A DNA stretch of 35,463 nucleotides from Chloroflexota bacterium (GCA_016866055.1 VGNK01000006.1:1-35463); one strand, 5' to 3'; counted from the first letter of the stretch, positions 1-7,915 are shown. Numbers and translations: made by a program. Notes: a model not told the origin generated them from the letters alone.

Positions 1-1218
1 CGGCGCGTCGTCGCGGACGCGCCCTCGCGGGCGGCTGCACAGGCCGCGGCGCGCCACGCCGGGACCGAGGTCGTCGCGGCCGAGGAACTATGGGGGTCCT
101 CGGCGCGGGGCGAGGAAGCCGAGCGCGATCCCGCGGCCGGGGGGGTCGATCCGGCGACGCCGCACAGCGTGATCTACACCTCGGGCACGACCGGCCGCCC
201 GAAGGGCGCGGTGCTCACCCACGGCAACTTCTACTGGAGCGCGGTCGGCTCCGCGCTGAACCTGGGGGTGCGTGCCGACGACCGCTGGCTCGCGTGCATG
301 CCGCTCTTCCACGTGGGCGGCCTCTCGACCCTGCTCCGCTCGGCGATCTACGGCACGACCGCCGTGATCCACCCGCGATTCGACGAACAGGCGGTCAACC
401 GCGCGCTGCGGGAGGACGGCATCACGCTGCTGTCGGTGGTCGCGGCGATGCTGCAGCGGATGTTCGCGGCGGAGGCGTCGCCGTGCCCGGCGTCGCTGCG
501 CGCGGTGCTGCTCGGGGGCGGCCCCGCTCCGCGCCCGTTGCTCGAGGCGGCGCGCGACCGTGGGGTGCCGGTGCTGCAGACGTACGGCCTCACCGAGGCC
601 GCCTCGCAGGTGACGACGCTCGCGCCGGAGGAGGCACTGCGCAGGCTCGGCTCGGCGGGGCTGCCGCTCGCGGGGACGACGCTTCGCGTGGAGCGCGACG
701 GGCAGCGAGCGGGGGCCGGCGAGGTCGGCGAGATCCTCGTGGCCGGGCCGACCGTGACCCCCGGGTACCTTGGGCATTCCGATGCGACCGCGGAGGCGCT
801 GCGCGAGGGCTGGCTGCACACGGGAGATCTCGGGTTCGTCGACGAGGACGGCTCCCTCACGGTCGTCGACCGTCGCGACGACCTGATCGTGACGGGTGGC
901 GAGAACGTCTACCCGGCGGAGGTCGAGGAGGCGCTGCTCGCGCACGGGGGCGTCGTCGAGTGCGCGGTCGTCGGGCTCGCCGACGCGGAGTGGGGCCAGC
1001 GAGTGACGGCGGTGGTCGTCGCGCGCCGCGGGCGCGGGGTGAGCGCCGCGCTGCTCGACGGCTTCCTGCGCGGGCGGCTCGCCGGGTACAAGCTCCCCCG
1101 CACGTACGACCTGCGAGAGGAGCCGCTCCCGCGCACCGCGTCGGGGAAGGTGCAGCGCCACCTGCTGCGCGAGGCGCTCGAGCGCTCAGGTGCGGGCCGG
1201 GGCCAGGGGCGGGACTAG
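1..1218 (+). CDS. menE: 2-succinylbenzoate-CoA ligase-like acyl-CoA synthetase (5' end outside the window)
   Basis: This is the C-terminal ~405 residues of an adenylate-forming enzyme of the ANL superfamily, which activates a carboxylate as an acyl-AMP and transfers it to CoA. The frame is open from base 1, so the N-terminus is missing. Visible motifs are the P-loop-like YTSGTTGRPKGA (about nt 175-210), YGLTEAASQ (about 580-610), GWLHTGDLGF (about 811-840), the hinge region DRRDDLIVTGGENVYP, and the C-terminal lysine motif PRTASGKVQR. The segments MPLFHVGGLSTLLRSAIYG and AAMLQRMF resemble the o-succinylbenzoate-CoA ligase MenE of menaquinone synthesis more than general fatty-acid ligases. No other men gene is visible, so MenE is the best match and not proven; another acyl-CoA ligase is the alternative. 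The stop shares CTAG with the stop of the facing gene. Confidence 0.85.
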   Translation, partial: RRVVADAPSRAAAQAAARHAGTEVVAAEELWGSSARGEEAERDPAAGGVDPATPHSVIYTSGTTGRPKGAVLTHGNFYWSAVGSALNLGVRADDRWLACMPLFHVGGLSTLLRSAIYGTTAVIHPRFDEQAVNRALREDGITLLSVVAAMLQRMFAAEASPCPASLRAVLLGGGPAPRPLLEAARDRGVPVLQTYGLTEAASQVTTLAPEEALRRLGSAGLPLAGTTLRVERDGQRAGAGEVGEILVAGPTVTPGYLGHSDATAEALREGWLHTGDLGFVDEDGSLTVVDRRDDLIVTGGENVYPAEVEEALLAHGGVVECAVVGLADAEWGQRVTAVVVARRGRGVSAALLDGFLRGRLAGYKLPRTYDLREEPLPRTASGKVQRHLLREALERSGAGRGQGRD

Positions 1219-1856
1219 AGCGTCGGGGGCGGCTCGCCCGTGCACGCGGCCCAGGCGTGCCCGAGCATCGTGCGCGCGAGCGCCGCGCCGGGGCAGTAGT
1301 TCACGACCGCGCGATCGTCGAAGACGCCGTAGTGCCGCGTGAACAGATCGCGCGAGGGGTCGAGGCTGCGCAGGCCGTCGCGGTAGGCGTTCATTTCGCC
1401 GCGCTGCGGCGCGTAGGCGTCGCCGACCGCCGGGTCGCTCCAGAGCACCGACTGCAACACCGCGTACACAGAGTCGATCCCGGTACGCACCTCCGCCTGG
1501 CGGAGGTCGGGGATCGCGTGCCGGGCGCCGGCGTCGCGCAGGAGCGCGTGCATCGTCTCGTGCCAGACGCGTGTGCGCGGCGTCCCGGGCTCGACCTCCG
1601 CGGCGCGCCGAGCGTAGGCGTCGGCGACCGCCCGCGCGTCGAAGAGCTCGGGCATGAGGTCGAGCAGCTCGTGCAGGCGGGCGGCGAAGCCGGGCTCGAA
1701 CTTCGAGACGAGGATCCGCGTGGCGTCCGCGCGCACGATGCGGCGTGGGCGGTCGACCTCGACCTCGTCGCGGAGCCAGGCGTTGAGCGCCGCCTCGAGG
1801 CGCGCCTCGGGGGCGTCGTCGCGGTCGTCGCGGGACAGGGCGCGCATCGCGGTCAT
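1215..1856 (-). CDS. Hypothetical protein, 213 aa, family not recognised
   Basis: I do not recognise this protein. It is a soluble, charged protein with no signal peptide or membrane segment. Features that stand out are an N-terminal acidic/arginine-rich stretch, a helical middle (LHELLDLMPELFDARAVAD), a HETMHALL segment with two histidines near residue 100, and a C-terminal part containing HYGVFDDRAVVNYCPG. It begins with ATG and is divergent from the metallohydrolase gene across about 30 bp. It runs convergent into the acyl-CoA ligase with a 4-bp stop overlap. Third-position GC is high, as in the neighbours, which supports it being a true gene. Function cannot be assigned from sequence alone. 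Confidence 0.75.
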   Translation of the reverse strand: MTAMRALSRDDRDDAPEARLEAALNAWLRDEVEVDRPRRIVRADATRILVSKFEPGFAARLHELLDLMPELFDARAVADAYARRAAEVEPGTPRTRVWHETMHALLRDAGARHAIPDLRQAEVRTGIDSVYAVLQSVLWSDPAVGDAYAPQRGEMNAYRDGLRSLDPSRDLFTRHYGVFDDRAVVNYCPGAALARTMLGHAWAACTGEPPPTL

Positions 1857-1885
1857 CGTGCCATACTCCGCCGCCGGAGGTGCGC

Positions 1886-2728
1886 ATGACGCGGCGGCTG
1901 CTCGTGGGTGGGGCCGAGATCATCTCGCTGCCGGACGGATCCGCCGCGCTCGGCGGTCCGCCGACCGCCGGTGCCGCGGTGCGTCCCGGCGTCGACTGGG
2001 CCGGGTACCACGCCCGGCACCCGGACGGCTTCCACGGACCGGACCACCACTGGCGCGTGCACAACGGCTGCTACCTCGTGCGCGCCGGAGGGGCGAGCGT
2101 GCTCGTCGACCTCGGCGTCGGGCGCGGGCCGTACCCGCGCTACGCGGGCCTCGAGGGAGCACTGCCCCGCTCGATGGAGCGCGCGGGCGTGGTGCCGGAG
2201 GAGGTCGATGTCGTCTTCTTCACGCACGCGCACCCCGATCACGTTGGCTGGAGCCTGAAGCCCGACGGCACTCCGACGTTTCCACGCGCGCGCTACGTGC
2301 TGCACCGCGCGGACTGGGAGGAGTACGCGGTCCGGCGCAGCCCGCCCCCGCGCTACGTGGAGCGCTTCGTCGCCCCGCTGCTCGCGCTGGGTGTGCTCGA
2401 GCTGATGGACGGCGAGCGCGCGCTTGCCGAGGAGGTGGTCGCGCTGCATACGCCGGGGCACACGCCCGGGCACATGAGCGTGCTCGTCGGGCGAGCCGGG
2501 GACCGCGCCGTGATCACGGGCGACGTCGTGGTCAGCCCGTTCTACGTGAGCGAGCCGGAGCAGCCGTTCGGGTCGGACATCGACCCCCAGCAGGGGATCC
2601 GCACGCGCGTCGCCCTCGTCGCGCGCGCGGAGGCGGAGGGGCTGCGCCTCGTCGGCGGCCACATGCCGGAGCCCGGCTGGGGCGAGGTCGTGCGCGTGAA
2701 CGGCCGCCGCTGGTTCCGCGCGCTCTGA
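1886..2728 (+). CDS. Metallo-beta-lactamase-fold hydrolase
   Basis: This is a 280-residue cytoplasmic hydrolase of the MBL superfamily, the group that includes lactonases and glyoxalase II. The metal motif THAHPDHVGW (HxHxDH) lies near residue 113. The further ligands are in HTPGHTPGH, in ITGDVV (bridging Asp) and in the C-terminal GGH. I chose ATG 1886 because GGAGG at 1876-1880 sits 5 nt upstream; an in-frame GTG at 1880 overlaps that Shine-Dalgarno and is less likely. The intact DxHxDH-type site argues for an active enzyme. The ~35-residue region before the metal motif and the HTPGHTPGH segment resemble quorum-quenching lactonase-like members, but the substrate is not predictable. It is divergent from the hypothetical gene on its left. 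Confidence 0.9.
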   Translation: MTRRLLVGGAEIISLPDGSAALGGPPTAGAAVRPGVDWAGYHARHPDGFHGPDHHWRVHNGCYLVRAGGASVLVDLGVGRGPYPRYAGLEGALPRSMERAGVVPEEVDVVFFTHAHPDHVGWSLKPDGTPTFPRARYVLHRADWEEYAVRRSPPPRYVERFVAPLLALGVLELMDGERALAEEVVALHTPGHTPGHMSVLVGRAGDRAVITGDVVVSPFYVSEPEQPFGSDIDPQQGIRTRVALVARAEAEGLRLVGGHMPEPGWGEVVRVNGRRWFRAL

Positions 2729-2749
2729 TCGCGGCCATCAGCCCCGGCG

Positions 2750-2779
2750 TTGACGGCTCGCGGGGCGCGCTGCCAGAAT
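2750..2779 (+). promoter_or_regulatory. Predicted promoter TTGACG-N18-CAGAAT with TG extension
   Basis: TTGACG at 2750-2755 resembles a -35 box. CAGAAT at 2774-2779, preceded by TGC (an extended -10), lies 18 bp downstream. Transcription would start near 2786, leaving a short leader with AAGGA at 2807-2811. This matters because the TTG of the -35 box is also the only conventional start codon upstream of the PHP domain. Confidence 0.45.
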
Positions 2780-2818
2780 CGGGCGAGTCATCCCGACCGT
2801 AGCGGGAAGGACCCGGAG

Positions 2819-4039
2819 ATCACACAGGCACCCGACGACCACCCCGGCAACTACTTCTACCTCGACCTGCACACGCACTCGGCCGACGGCTCCGACGACG
2901 CGGGCGCGACGGTCGAGGGCTACCTGCGCTGGATCACCGGCCGGCGCCGCTTCGGCTACCGCATCGATGGCTTCGTCCTGACCGAGCACCGCCGCTTCGA
3001 CCCGAAGCTCGACTACTCCCGACTGGCCGAGCAGTACGGCGTGGCCGTGCTGCGCGGGGTCGAGGTCGAGACGGACGTCGGCCACGTGCTCGTGTACGGG
3101 GTGCGCGATGGCTTCTACAAGGAGTTCGACCTCGCGAACGTGGCGCTCCCGTACCGGGACGTCTTCCGGGCGGCGCGCGAGCACGGCGGGCTCGCGGTGG
3201 GGGCGCACGCGGGGCGGCCGCGCATCGGGCTCGCGGAGCACGTCGATCGCCGCGGGATCTCGCTGGACGGGGTCAGCGTGATCGAGGCGCTCAACGGCGG
3301 CAGCAACGACTCCGAGAACGCGCACGCGCTGCACCTGGCCGAGGAGCGCGGGCTCCTCAGCGTCGGCGGCAGCGACTCGCACTTCGTGAGCGAGGTGGCG
3401 CGCTGCCTGACGGCGTTCCGCCGCCCGGCGCACCGGGTCGAGGCGCTCGTCGAGGAGCTGCTGAGCGGCGAGTTCCGGCCGGTGGCCGTGGAGGAGACGC
3501 ACGACGACGAGGAGATCCGCGAGCGCTCGCGTCGCCTGACCGCCGCGCGCTCGACGGCGGAGGCGGTGCACCACGAGGGCGGCGAGGTCGAGTACGACCA
3601 CAGCGCCGTCGGTGTCGAGGTGCCGATCGGCACCGCCGAGATCACGCACGAGCAGATCGCGGCCTACTGCGAGTCGACGGGAGACACGAACCCGCTCTAC
3701 CTCGACGCGGCGGCGGCGAAGGCGGGTCCGTACGGCTCGATCGTCGCGCCCCCGGGGCTGCTGCAGGCGCTGATCCAGGGCCGCGCGCCCGATCCGAAGG
3801 TGAAGTACGGGAACACGCAGTTCATGGCGGGGACGCGGCTCGAGTACTACGCGCCGGCGCGCCCCGGTGACACGATCACCGGCTACGCGTCGATCAAGGA
3901 GGTCTACCAGAAGACCGGTCGCAGCGGCCGTATGGTGTTCGTCGTCTCGCGCACGCGCTACGCGAACCAGCGCGGCGAGGATGTCGCGGCGCACGAGAGC
4001 TCGGTGGTCCATCGCCAGGTGGCCCCGCGGAACGGCTAG
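2819..4039 (+). CDS. PHP-domain metallohydrolase fused to a MaoC/FAS1-type hot-dog domain
   Basis: The protein is about 406 aa. The N-terminal part (from LDLHTHSADGSDD, about 14 residues after the proposed start) is a PHP domain. Metal-ligand motifs visible are HxH, TEH, GVEVETDVGH, GAHAG and GGSDSH, so it may be a phosphoesterase. After an acidic linker, the last ~145 residues form a MaoC N-terminal-like hot-dog domain (STGDTNPLYLD, then APPGLLQALI), normally a half of a hydroxyacyl-CoA dehydratase. The frame runs without interruption. Between 2750 and the PHP core there is no in-frame ATG, GTG or CTG. The only choices are TTG 2750, which lies inside a promoter-like site, or ATC 2819, which has AAGGA 7 nt upstream; I favour ATC. 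An internal GTG at 3566 could yield the hot-dog half alone. The next gene encodes the likely partner. Confidence 0.8.
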   Translation: MTQAPDDHPGNYFYLDLHTHSADGSDDAGATVEGYLRWITGRRRFGYRIDGFVLTEHRRFDPKLDYSRLAEQYGVAVLRGVEVETDVGHVLVYGVRDGFYKEFDLANVALPYRDVFRAAREHGGLAVGAHAGRPRIGLAEHVDRRGISLDGVSVIEALNGGSNDSENAHALHLAEERGLLSVGGSDSHFVSEVARCLTAFRRPAHRVEALVEELLSGEFRPVAVEETHDDEEIRERSRRLTAARSTAEAVHHEGGEVEYDHSAVGVEVPIGTAEITHEQIAAYCESTGDTNPLYLDAAAAKAGPYGSIVAPPGLLQALIQGRAPDPKVKYGNTQFMAGTRLEYYAPARPGDTITGYASIKEVYQKTGRSGRMVFVVSRTRYANQRGEDVAAHESSVVHRQVAPRNG

Positions 4040-4057
4040 CGGGAGGCAGGCGGTGCG

Positions 4058-4537
4058 ATGACCGTGCAGACACAGCGCTACTTCGAGGACGTCTGGCCCG
4101 GCGACGAGTACGTCGAGGAGCATCAGCCGAGGCCCGAGGACGTGCTCGAGTTCGTGCAGATCAACCGCATGGGGCAGGCGGGTCGCGGGGGGAACACCGA
4201 CGGCCGCTTCACGGACGCGGAGGGCGCGCGGCGGCAGGGGCTCGAGCGCCCGATCGTTCCGGGCAACATGAGCATGGCGCTGCTCACGCGCCTCGTCACC
4301 GACTGGATGGGGCCGCAGGGCCGGCTGCGCAGCATCGAGCTGAGCTTCCGGCGCCCGGTGCTGCACAACGACAAGCTGCAGGCGACGGCGCTCGTCACCG
4401 ACGCGAGCGACGAGGACGGGGTGCCGACGGCGACGCTCGACGTGTTCTTCGCGAACGAGCGCGGCGAGCGGCCCGTGCAGGGCACGGCCGTGGTCGAGCT
4501 CCCACGCCGCACCGCGGCGCCACAGGAGATCGACTAG
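4058..4537 (+). CDS. MaoC-like hot-dog protein, probable partner of the upstream hot-dog domain
   Basis: A 159-residue protein of the MaoC/hydroxyacyl-CoA dehydratase fold. The opening YFEDVWPGDEYVEEHQP, the central PIVPGNMSMALLTRL helix and the strand FRRPVLHNDKLQATALV are typical of the C-terminal MaoC half. It starts 18 bp after the PHP-MaoC stop, so the two are very likely co-transcribed. They may form a heterodimeric double hot-dog enzyme, as known for split dehydratases of the HadAB type. The classic GDxNPxH catalytic signature is not visible here; the corresponding region reads RGGNTDGRFTD. Either the active site differs or it is a non-dehydratase thioesterase-like or binding protein. 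Confidence 0.85.
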   Translation: MTVQTQRYFEDVWPGDEYVEEHQPRPEDVLEFVQINRMGQAGRGGNTDGRFTDAEGARRQGLERPIVPGNMSMALLTRLVTDWMGPQGRLRSIELSFRRPVLHNDKLQATALVTDASDEDGVPTATLDVFFANERGERPVQGTAVVELPRRTAAPQEID

Positions 4538-4621
4538 CCGTTCGCGGCGAGGGCCCCGCGGTCCCTGGTTCTCCCGGTCGCCGCAGGCGCGCCCGCGGGC
4601 CCGGGCTGGGGAGGTGCGCGC

Positions 4622-5065
4622 GTGGACGTGCTGACGGACCCCTGGTCGCAAATCGTCGGGTGGGACGGCCACCTCGAGTGGGGGATCGTCCCGCTCCGGC
4701 TCGTGCTCGGCTACGTCCTCCTCTACTCGGGCGCGAAGAAGTTCCGCGATGGGATCAGCAGCACGGTGGCGTGGATGCGCGGGCTCGGCCTGCCGATGCC
4801 GCAGCTGCTCGCGCGCTGGACTGCCGGCGTCGAGGTGGTGGGCGGCGCGCTGGTACTCGTGGGGTTGCTCACTTCGTGGGTCGCGGTGCCGCTCGCCGCG
4901 AACATGCTCGGCGCGGCGCTCACGCAGAAGTTCCTGTTGCACGCGCCGTTCAGCGGGGGTGACGTGCAGGGCTACGAGCTCGACGTGCTGATGGTCGCGG
5001 GCGCGGTCGCGCTCGTGTTCAGCGGGGCGGGCCCGCTCTCCTTCGACGCGCTCCTCGCCGGCTAG
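4622..5065 (+). CDS. DoxX-family membrane protein
   Basis: A 147-residue integral membrane protein with about four hydrophobic segments (IVPLRLVLGYVLLYS, VEVVGGALVLVGLLT, VAVPLAANMLGAAL, VLMVAGAVALVFSG). The conserved DoxX start GYVLLYSGAKKF is followed by the WTAGVEVVGG motif of the second helix. Members are found with thiol, terminal-oxidase or redox functions, but the biochemical role is mostly undefined. The start is GTG 4622 with GGGGAGG at 4608-4614, 7 nt upstream. It follows the MaoC gene after 84 bp and shares its TAG stop with the facing ABC ATPase through the bases CTAG. Confidence 0.88.
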   Translation: MDVLTDPWSQIVGWDGHLEWGIVPLRLVLGYVLLYSGAKKFRDGISSTVAWMRGLGLPMPQLLARWTAGVEVVGGALVLVGLLTSWVAVPLAANMLGAALTQKFLLHAPFSGGDVQGYELDVLMVAGAVALVFSGAGPLSFDALLAG

Positions 5066-5071
5066 CCGGCG
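5056..5071. terminator. 16-bp perfect palindrome centred on shared CTAG stops
   Basis: CGCCGG-CTAG-CCGGCG is a perfect palindrome. Its central CTAG encodes the TAG stop of the DoxX gene on + and of the ABC ATPase on -. In RNA from either strand it can fold into a short GC-rich hairpin. No T-tract follows, so it would be an actinobacterial-type or weak bidirectional terminator at best. Confidence 0.4.
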
Positions 5072-6120
5072 CCCGCGCCCTCCGCGTCGCCGTCGTCCAC
5101 GAGCACGACCGGCGCCGCGCGCAGCGCGAGCGCGACCTCCGTGCCCTGCGCGTGCAGGCGCGGGCCCGCGCGCACGCGCACGAGCGCGCCGCCGACCAGC
5201 CGGACGTGCAGCACCTGGTCGTGACCGTAGTACTCGCGGGCGACGAGCCGCCCCGGGACGCCGTCCGGGCGCAGCTCCACGTCCTCCGGTCGCACCACGA
5301 TCGCGACCCGATCGGCCCCGGCGGGTGCTGGGTACTCGCCGAAGGGGGTGGCCACGCACCCGCCGTCTGCGCGCGCACGGAAGAGGTTCGCGTCGCCGAT
5401 GAACTCGGCGGCGTGGATCGTCGCCGGGAGGCGGTAGATCTCGTCGGGCGTGCCGACCTGCTCGATGCGCCCGCGCCACATGAAGGCAACGCGGTCGGCG
5501 ATCGAGAGTGCCTCCTCCTGGTCGTGGGTCACGAGGATCGCGGTGGTGCCAGCGCGCTTCACGATCTCGCGCAGCTCGCCGCGGACGCGCGCGCGCAGCG
5601 TGGGGTCGAGGTTCGAGAAGGGCTCGTCGAGCAGGAGCAGCCGCGGGCGCGGCGCGAGCGCGCGGGCGAGCGCGACGCGCTGCTGCTCGCCGCCGGAGAG
5701 CTCGTGCACGCGGCGGTCCGCGAACCCCGAGAGCCCGGTGAGCGTGAGCACCTCCGCCACGCGCCCGCGGCGGTCGCCGGGCACGGGGACGCCGTACGCG
5801 ACATTCTCCCCGACGCTCATGTGCGGGAAGAGCGCGTAGTCCTGGAACACCATCCCGATGCCGCGCCGCTCGGGGGGCACGTGCACCGACGGCGCCGCGA
5901 CGAGGTCGCGAAGGAGCGTGAGCCGGCCGGCGCTCGGCCGCTCGAACCCCGCGAGCAGGCGCAGCGCGGTGGTCTTGCCGCAGCCCGACGGCCCGAGGAT
6001 CGCGAAGAGCTCCCCGGCGATCACGTCGAGCGTGAGGTCGGCGATCACGGTCGTGGCGCCGAACGTGCACACGAGGCCGTCCGCGCGCACCGCGCGCTCC
6101 GCGGTTGGGGAGCGGTTCAT
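5062..6120 (-). CDS. fbpC: Iron(III) ABC transporter ATP-binding protein
   Basis: A 352-residue ATPase that powers the FbpB permease. Walker A GPSGCGKTT is at residues 43-51, with Q-loop FQDYALFPHMSV, signature LSGGEQQR, Walker B LLLLDEPFSNLD and H-loop VTHDQ all intact. About 110 C-terminal residues form a TOBE-like domain (VVRPEDVELRPDGVPG). The Fbp/Fut/PotA subgroup is indicated by that tail and by the neighbouring permease and binding protein. The ATG overlaps the permease stop as ATGA (6117-6120), which implies translational coupling. A ferric-iron substrate is inferred from the fbpA-like gene across the divergent region; other substrates of this subfamily (thiamine, sulfate, polyamines) cannot be ruled out from the ATPase alone. 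Confidence 0.9.
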   Translation of the reverse strand: MNRSPTAERAVRADGLVCTFGATTVIADLTLDVIAGELFAILGPSGCGKTTALRLLAGFERPSAGRLTLLRDLVAAPSVHVPPERRGIGMVFQDYALFPHMSVGENVAYGVPVPGDRRGRVAEVLTLTGLSGFADRRVHELSGGEQQRVALARALAPRPRLLLLDEPFSNLDPTLRARVRGELREIVKRAGTTAILVTHDQEEALSIADRVAFMWRGRIEQVGTPDEIYRLPATIHAAEFIGDANLFRARADGGCVATPFGEYPAPAGADRVAIVVRPEDVELRPDGVPGRLVAREYYGHDQVLHVRLVGGALVRVRAGPRLHAQGTEVALALRAAPVVLVDDGDAEGAGAG

Positions 6121-7718
6121 CGGCGCGCCCCCGCGTAGTGCATGACCGCGAGCGCGAGCGCGGAGATCGTGATCAGGGTGAGCGCCGGGAGGGAGGCCTC
6201 CGCGAAGCGGGCGTCGCTCGTCGCGGACCAGACGCGGGTGGCGAGCGTGCGGAAGCCCGGCGGCGCGAGGATCAGCGTCGCGGGCAGCTCCTTCATCGTC
6301 GTGAGGAAGACGAGCGCAGCGCCGGCGAGCAGCCCGCGCGCGGAGAGCGGGACCGTGACCGACGTGAAGACCTCGCGCGGGCGCCGTCCGAGCCCCCGTG
6401 CGGCCTCCTCCATCGACGGGCGCACCTGCAGCAGCGAGACCCGCGCGGTGCCGACGGCTTGCGGCAGAAAGAGCAGCGCGTAGGCGAGCACGAGCAGCGC
6501 GAGCGTCTGGTAGAGCCAGCCGACGTTGATCGCGGCGAACACCAGCGCGAGCGCGACCACGAGCCCCGGCAGCGCGTAGCCGGTGTAGGCAAGCACCTCG
6601 ACGGCGCGGCTGAAGAGGCGGTCGCGGAAGCGGACGCTGAGCACGGCGACGGGGACCGCGGCGAGCGTGGTGACGAGCGCGGCCAGCGCGGAGGCGGCGA
6701 CGGAGTCGAGCGCCGCGACCCACACGCCGGGCAACGCGATGCCCGAGGCGGCGGCGCGCGCGAGCCAGTAGCCGAGCACGCCGACGGGCAGCACGAGCGC
6801 GAGCGCGAGCACGCCGCCGACGAAGGCGAGCGCCGGCCAGCGCCAGCGGCCGAGCGGCACGGGCGCCGGCGGGCGCGCGTGGCCGCGCACGACGTCGTAC
6901 CGCCGCCGGCCGCGCGTCCACACCTCGAGCGCAACGATCACGAGCGCGAGCGCCGCGAGCGCGCCCGCGAGCGCCGCGGCGCCACTGCGGTCGAAGGTCG
7001 ACTCGTAGCGCAGGAAGAGGACGCGGGTGAAGGAGTCGAACCGCATCAACGTGGGCCCGCCGAAGTCCGAGAGCGTGTAGAGCGCGATGAGCAGCGCGCC
7101 CGAGAGCAGGGCGGGTCGAAGCTGCGGGAGCACGAGCCGACGGAACGTGGTCCAGCGCCCGAATCCGAAGCTGCGCGAGAGCTCCTCGAGCCGCGGATCC
7201 GCGGCGGCGAGCGCGGGTCGCAGGGTCATCAGCAGGTAGGGGTAGGTGAAGAGCGTCAGGACGAGCGTGGCGCCCCAGAAGCCCGTGATCGCGGGGAGGC
7301 GCTCGACGCCGAGCGGGGAGAGCGCCTGCTGCAGCAGGCCGCGGGGGCCCAGCGCCGCCAGGAACGCGAGCGCGCCGACGTAGGACGGGACGGCGAGCGG
7401 GAGCGAAGCGAGGATCCCGATCGCGCGGCGGCCGGGCAGGTCGGTGCGCTCCACGAGCCAGGCGAGCGGGAGGGCGATGGCGGCGGCGGCGAAGGTGACG
7501 GCGCCCGCGAAGACGAGCGTTCGCAGCGTGAGCTCGAGTGTCGACCGCGCAAGCAGCACCTCGGCCGCGGCCGCCGGGTCGTCCGCAGCGCGCACGAGGA
7601 GGTAGACGGGCGGCGCGAGACACGCGACCGCAACCAGGGCGGCGAGGGCCGCGACGAGCGGAGCCGGCCCGCCGCGTCGCGGGGAGGGCACTCGCAGCGG
7701 GAGGGGGAGGGTCGTCAC
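6117..7718 (-). CDS. fbpB: Iron(III) ABC transporter permease, fused two-domain type
   Basis: A 533-residue inner-membrane permease with about twelve transmembrane segments, arranged as two tandem binding-protein-dependent transport domains, which is the usual FbpB/SfuB size. Each half has an EAA-type cytoplasmic loop that docks the ATPase: LEELSRSFGFGRWTTFRRLVLP in the first, MEEAARGLGRRPREVF in the second. The start is GTG at 7718 with GGAG about 10 nt upstream. It precedes fbpC with a 4-bp overlap in one operon. It is divergently transcribed from the binding-protein gene across about 255 bp. Confidence 0.9.
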   Translation of the reverse strand: MTTLPLPLRVPSPRRGGPAPLVAALAALVAVACLAPPVYLLVRAADDPAAAAEVLLARSTLELTLRTLVFAGAVTFAAAAIALPLAWLVERTDLPGRRAIGILASLPLAVPSYVGALAFLAALGPRGLLQQALSPLGVERLPAITGFWGATLVLTLFTYPYLLMTLRPALAAADPRLEELSRSFGFGRWTTFRRLVLPQLRPALLSGALLIALYTLSDFGGPTLMRFDSFTRVLFLRYESTFDRSGAAALAGALAALALVIVALEVWTRGRRRYDVVRGHARPPAPVPLGRWRWPALAFVGGVLALALVLPVGVLGYWLARAAASGIALPGVWVAALDSVAASALAALVTTLAAVPVAVLSVRFRDRLFSRAVEVLAYTGYALPGLVVALALVFAAINVGWLYQTLALLVLAYALLFLPQAVGTARVSLLQVRPSMEEAARGLGRRPREVFTSVTVPLSARGLLAGAALVFLTTMKELPATLILAPPGFRTLATRVWSATSDARFAEASLPALTLITISALALAVMHYAGARR

Positions 7719-7841
7719 GCGGGGGCGCTCCGCAGTCGGCCGATGGTGAGAGCGCGCTTTCCGGGGCGCCCGCTCAGGATGCCCCGGTCAGCCCGCAAGG
7801 AACAACCACCCATTGTCCCGGGCGCAGGGCCCGAACGTCCC

Positions 7842-7860
7842 GCGTGAACGTAGCTCACGC
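7842..7860. repeat. Inverted repeat in the fbpB-fbpA intergenic region
   Basis: GCGTGA at 7842-7847 and TCACGC at 7855-7860 form a perfect 6-bp inverted repeat separated by 7 nt. It lies between the divergent transporter genes and could be a regulator site. No known consensus was recognised. Confidence 0.3.
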
Positions 7861-7915
7861 CTCTCCGCGGATGCTGGGAACAGCTCGTAGTGTTCATGTG
7901 CACGATGGTTGCTTA

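Noticed and set aside
2819-4039. PHP-MaoC fusion as an artefact of two genes joined by an indel
   Set aside because: The frame and codon bias are continuous through the acidic linker with no sign of shift. It remains possible, since indels occur elsewhere, so it is listed as a check.
2738-6070. Very long reverse-strand open frame of about 1110 codons
   Set aside because: Its product is arginine-rich low-complexity sequence antisense to PHP-MaoC and DoxX genes, and overlaps fbpC in another frame. It is a high-GC shadow.
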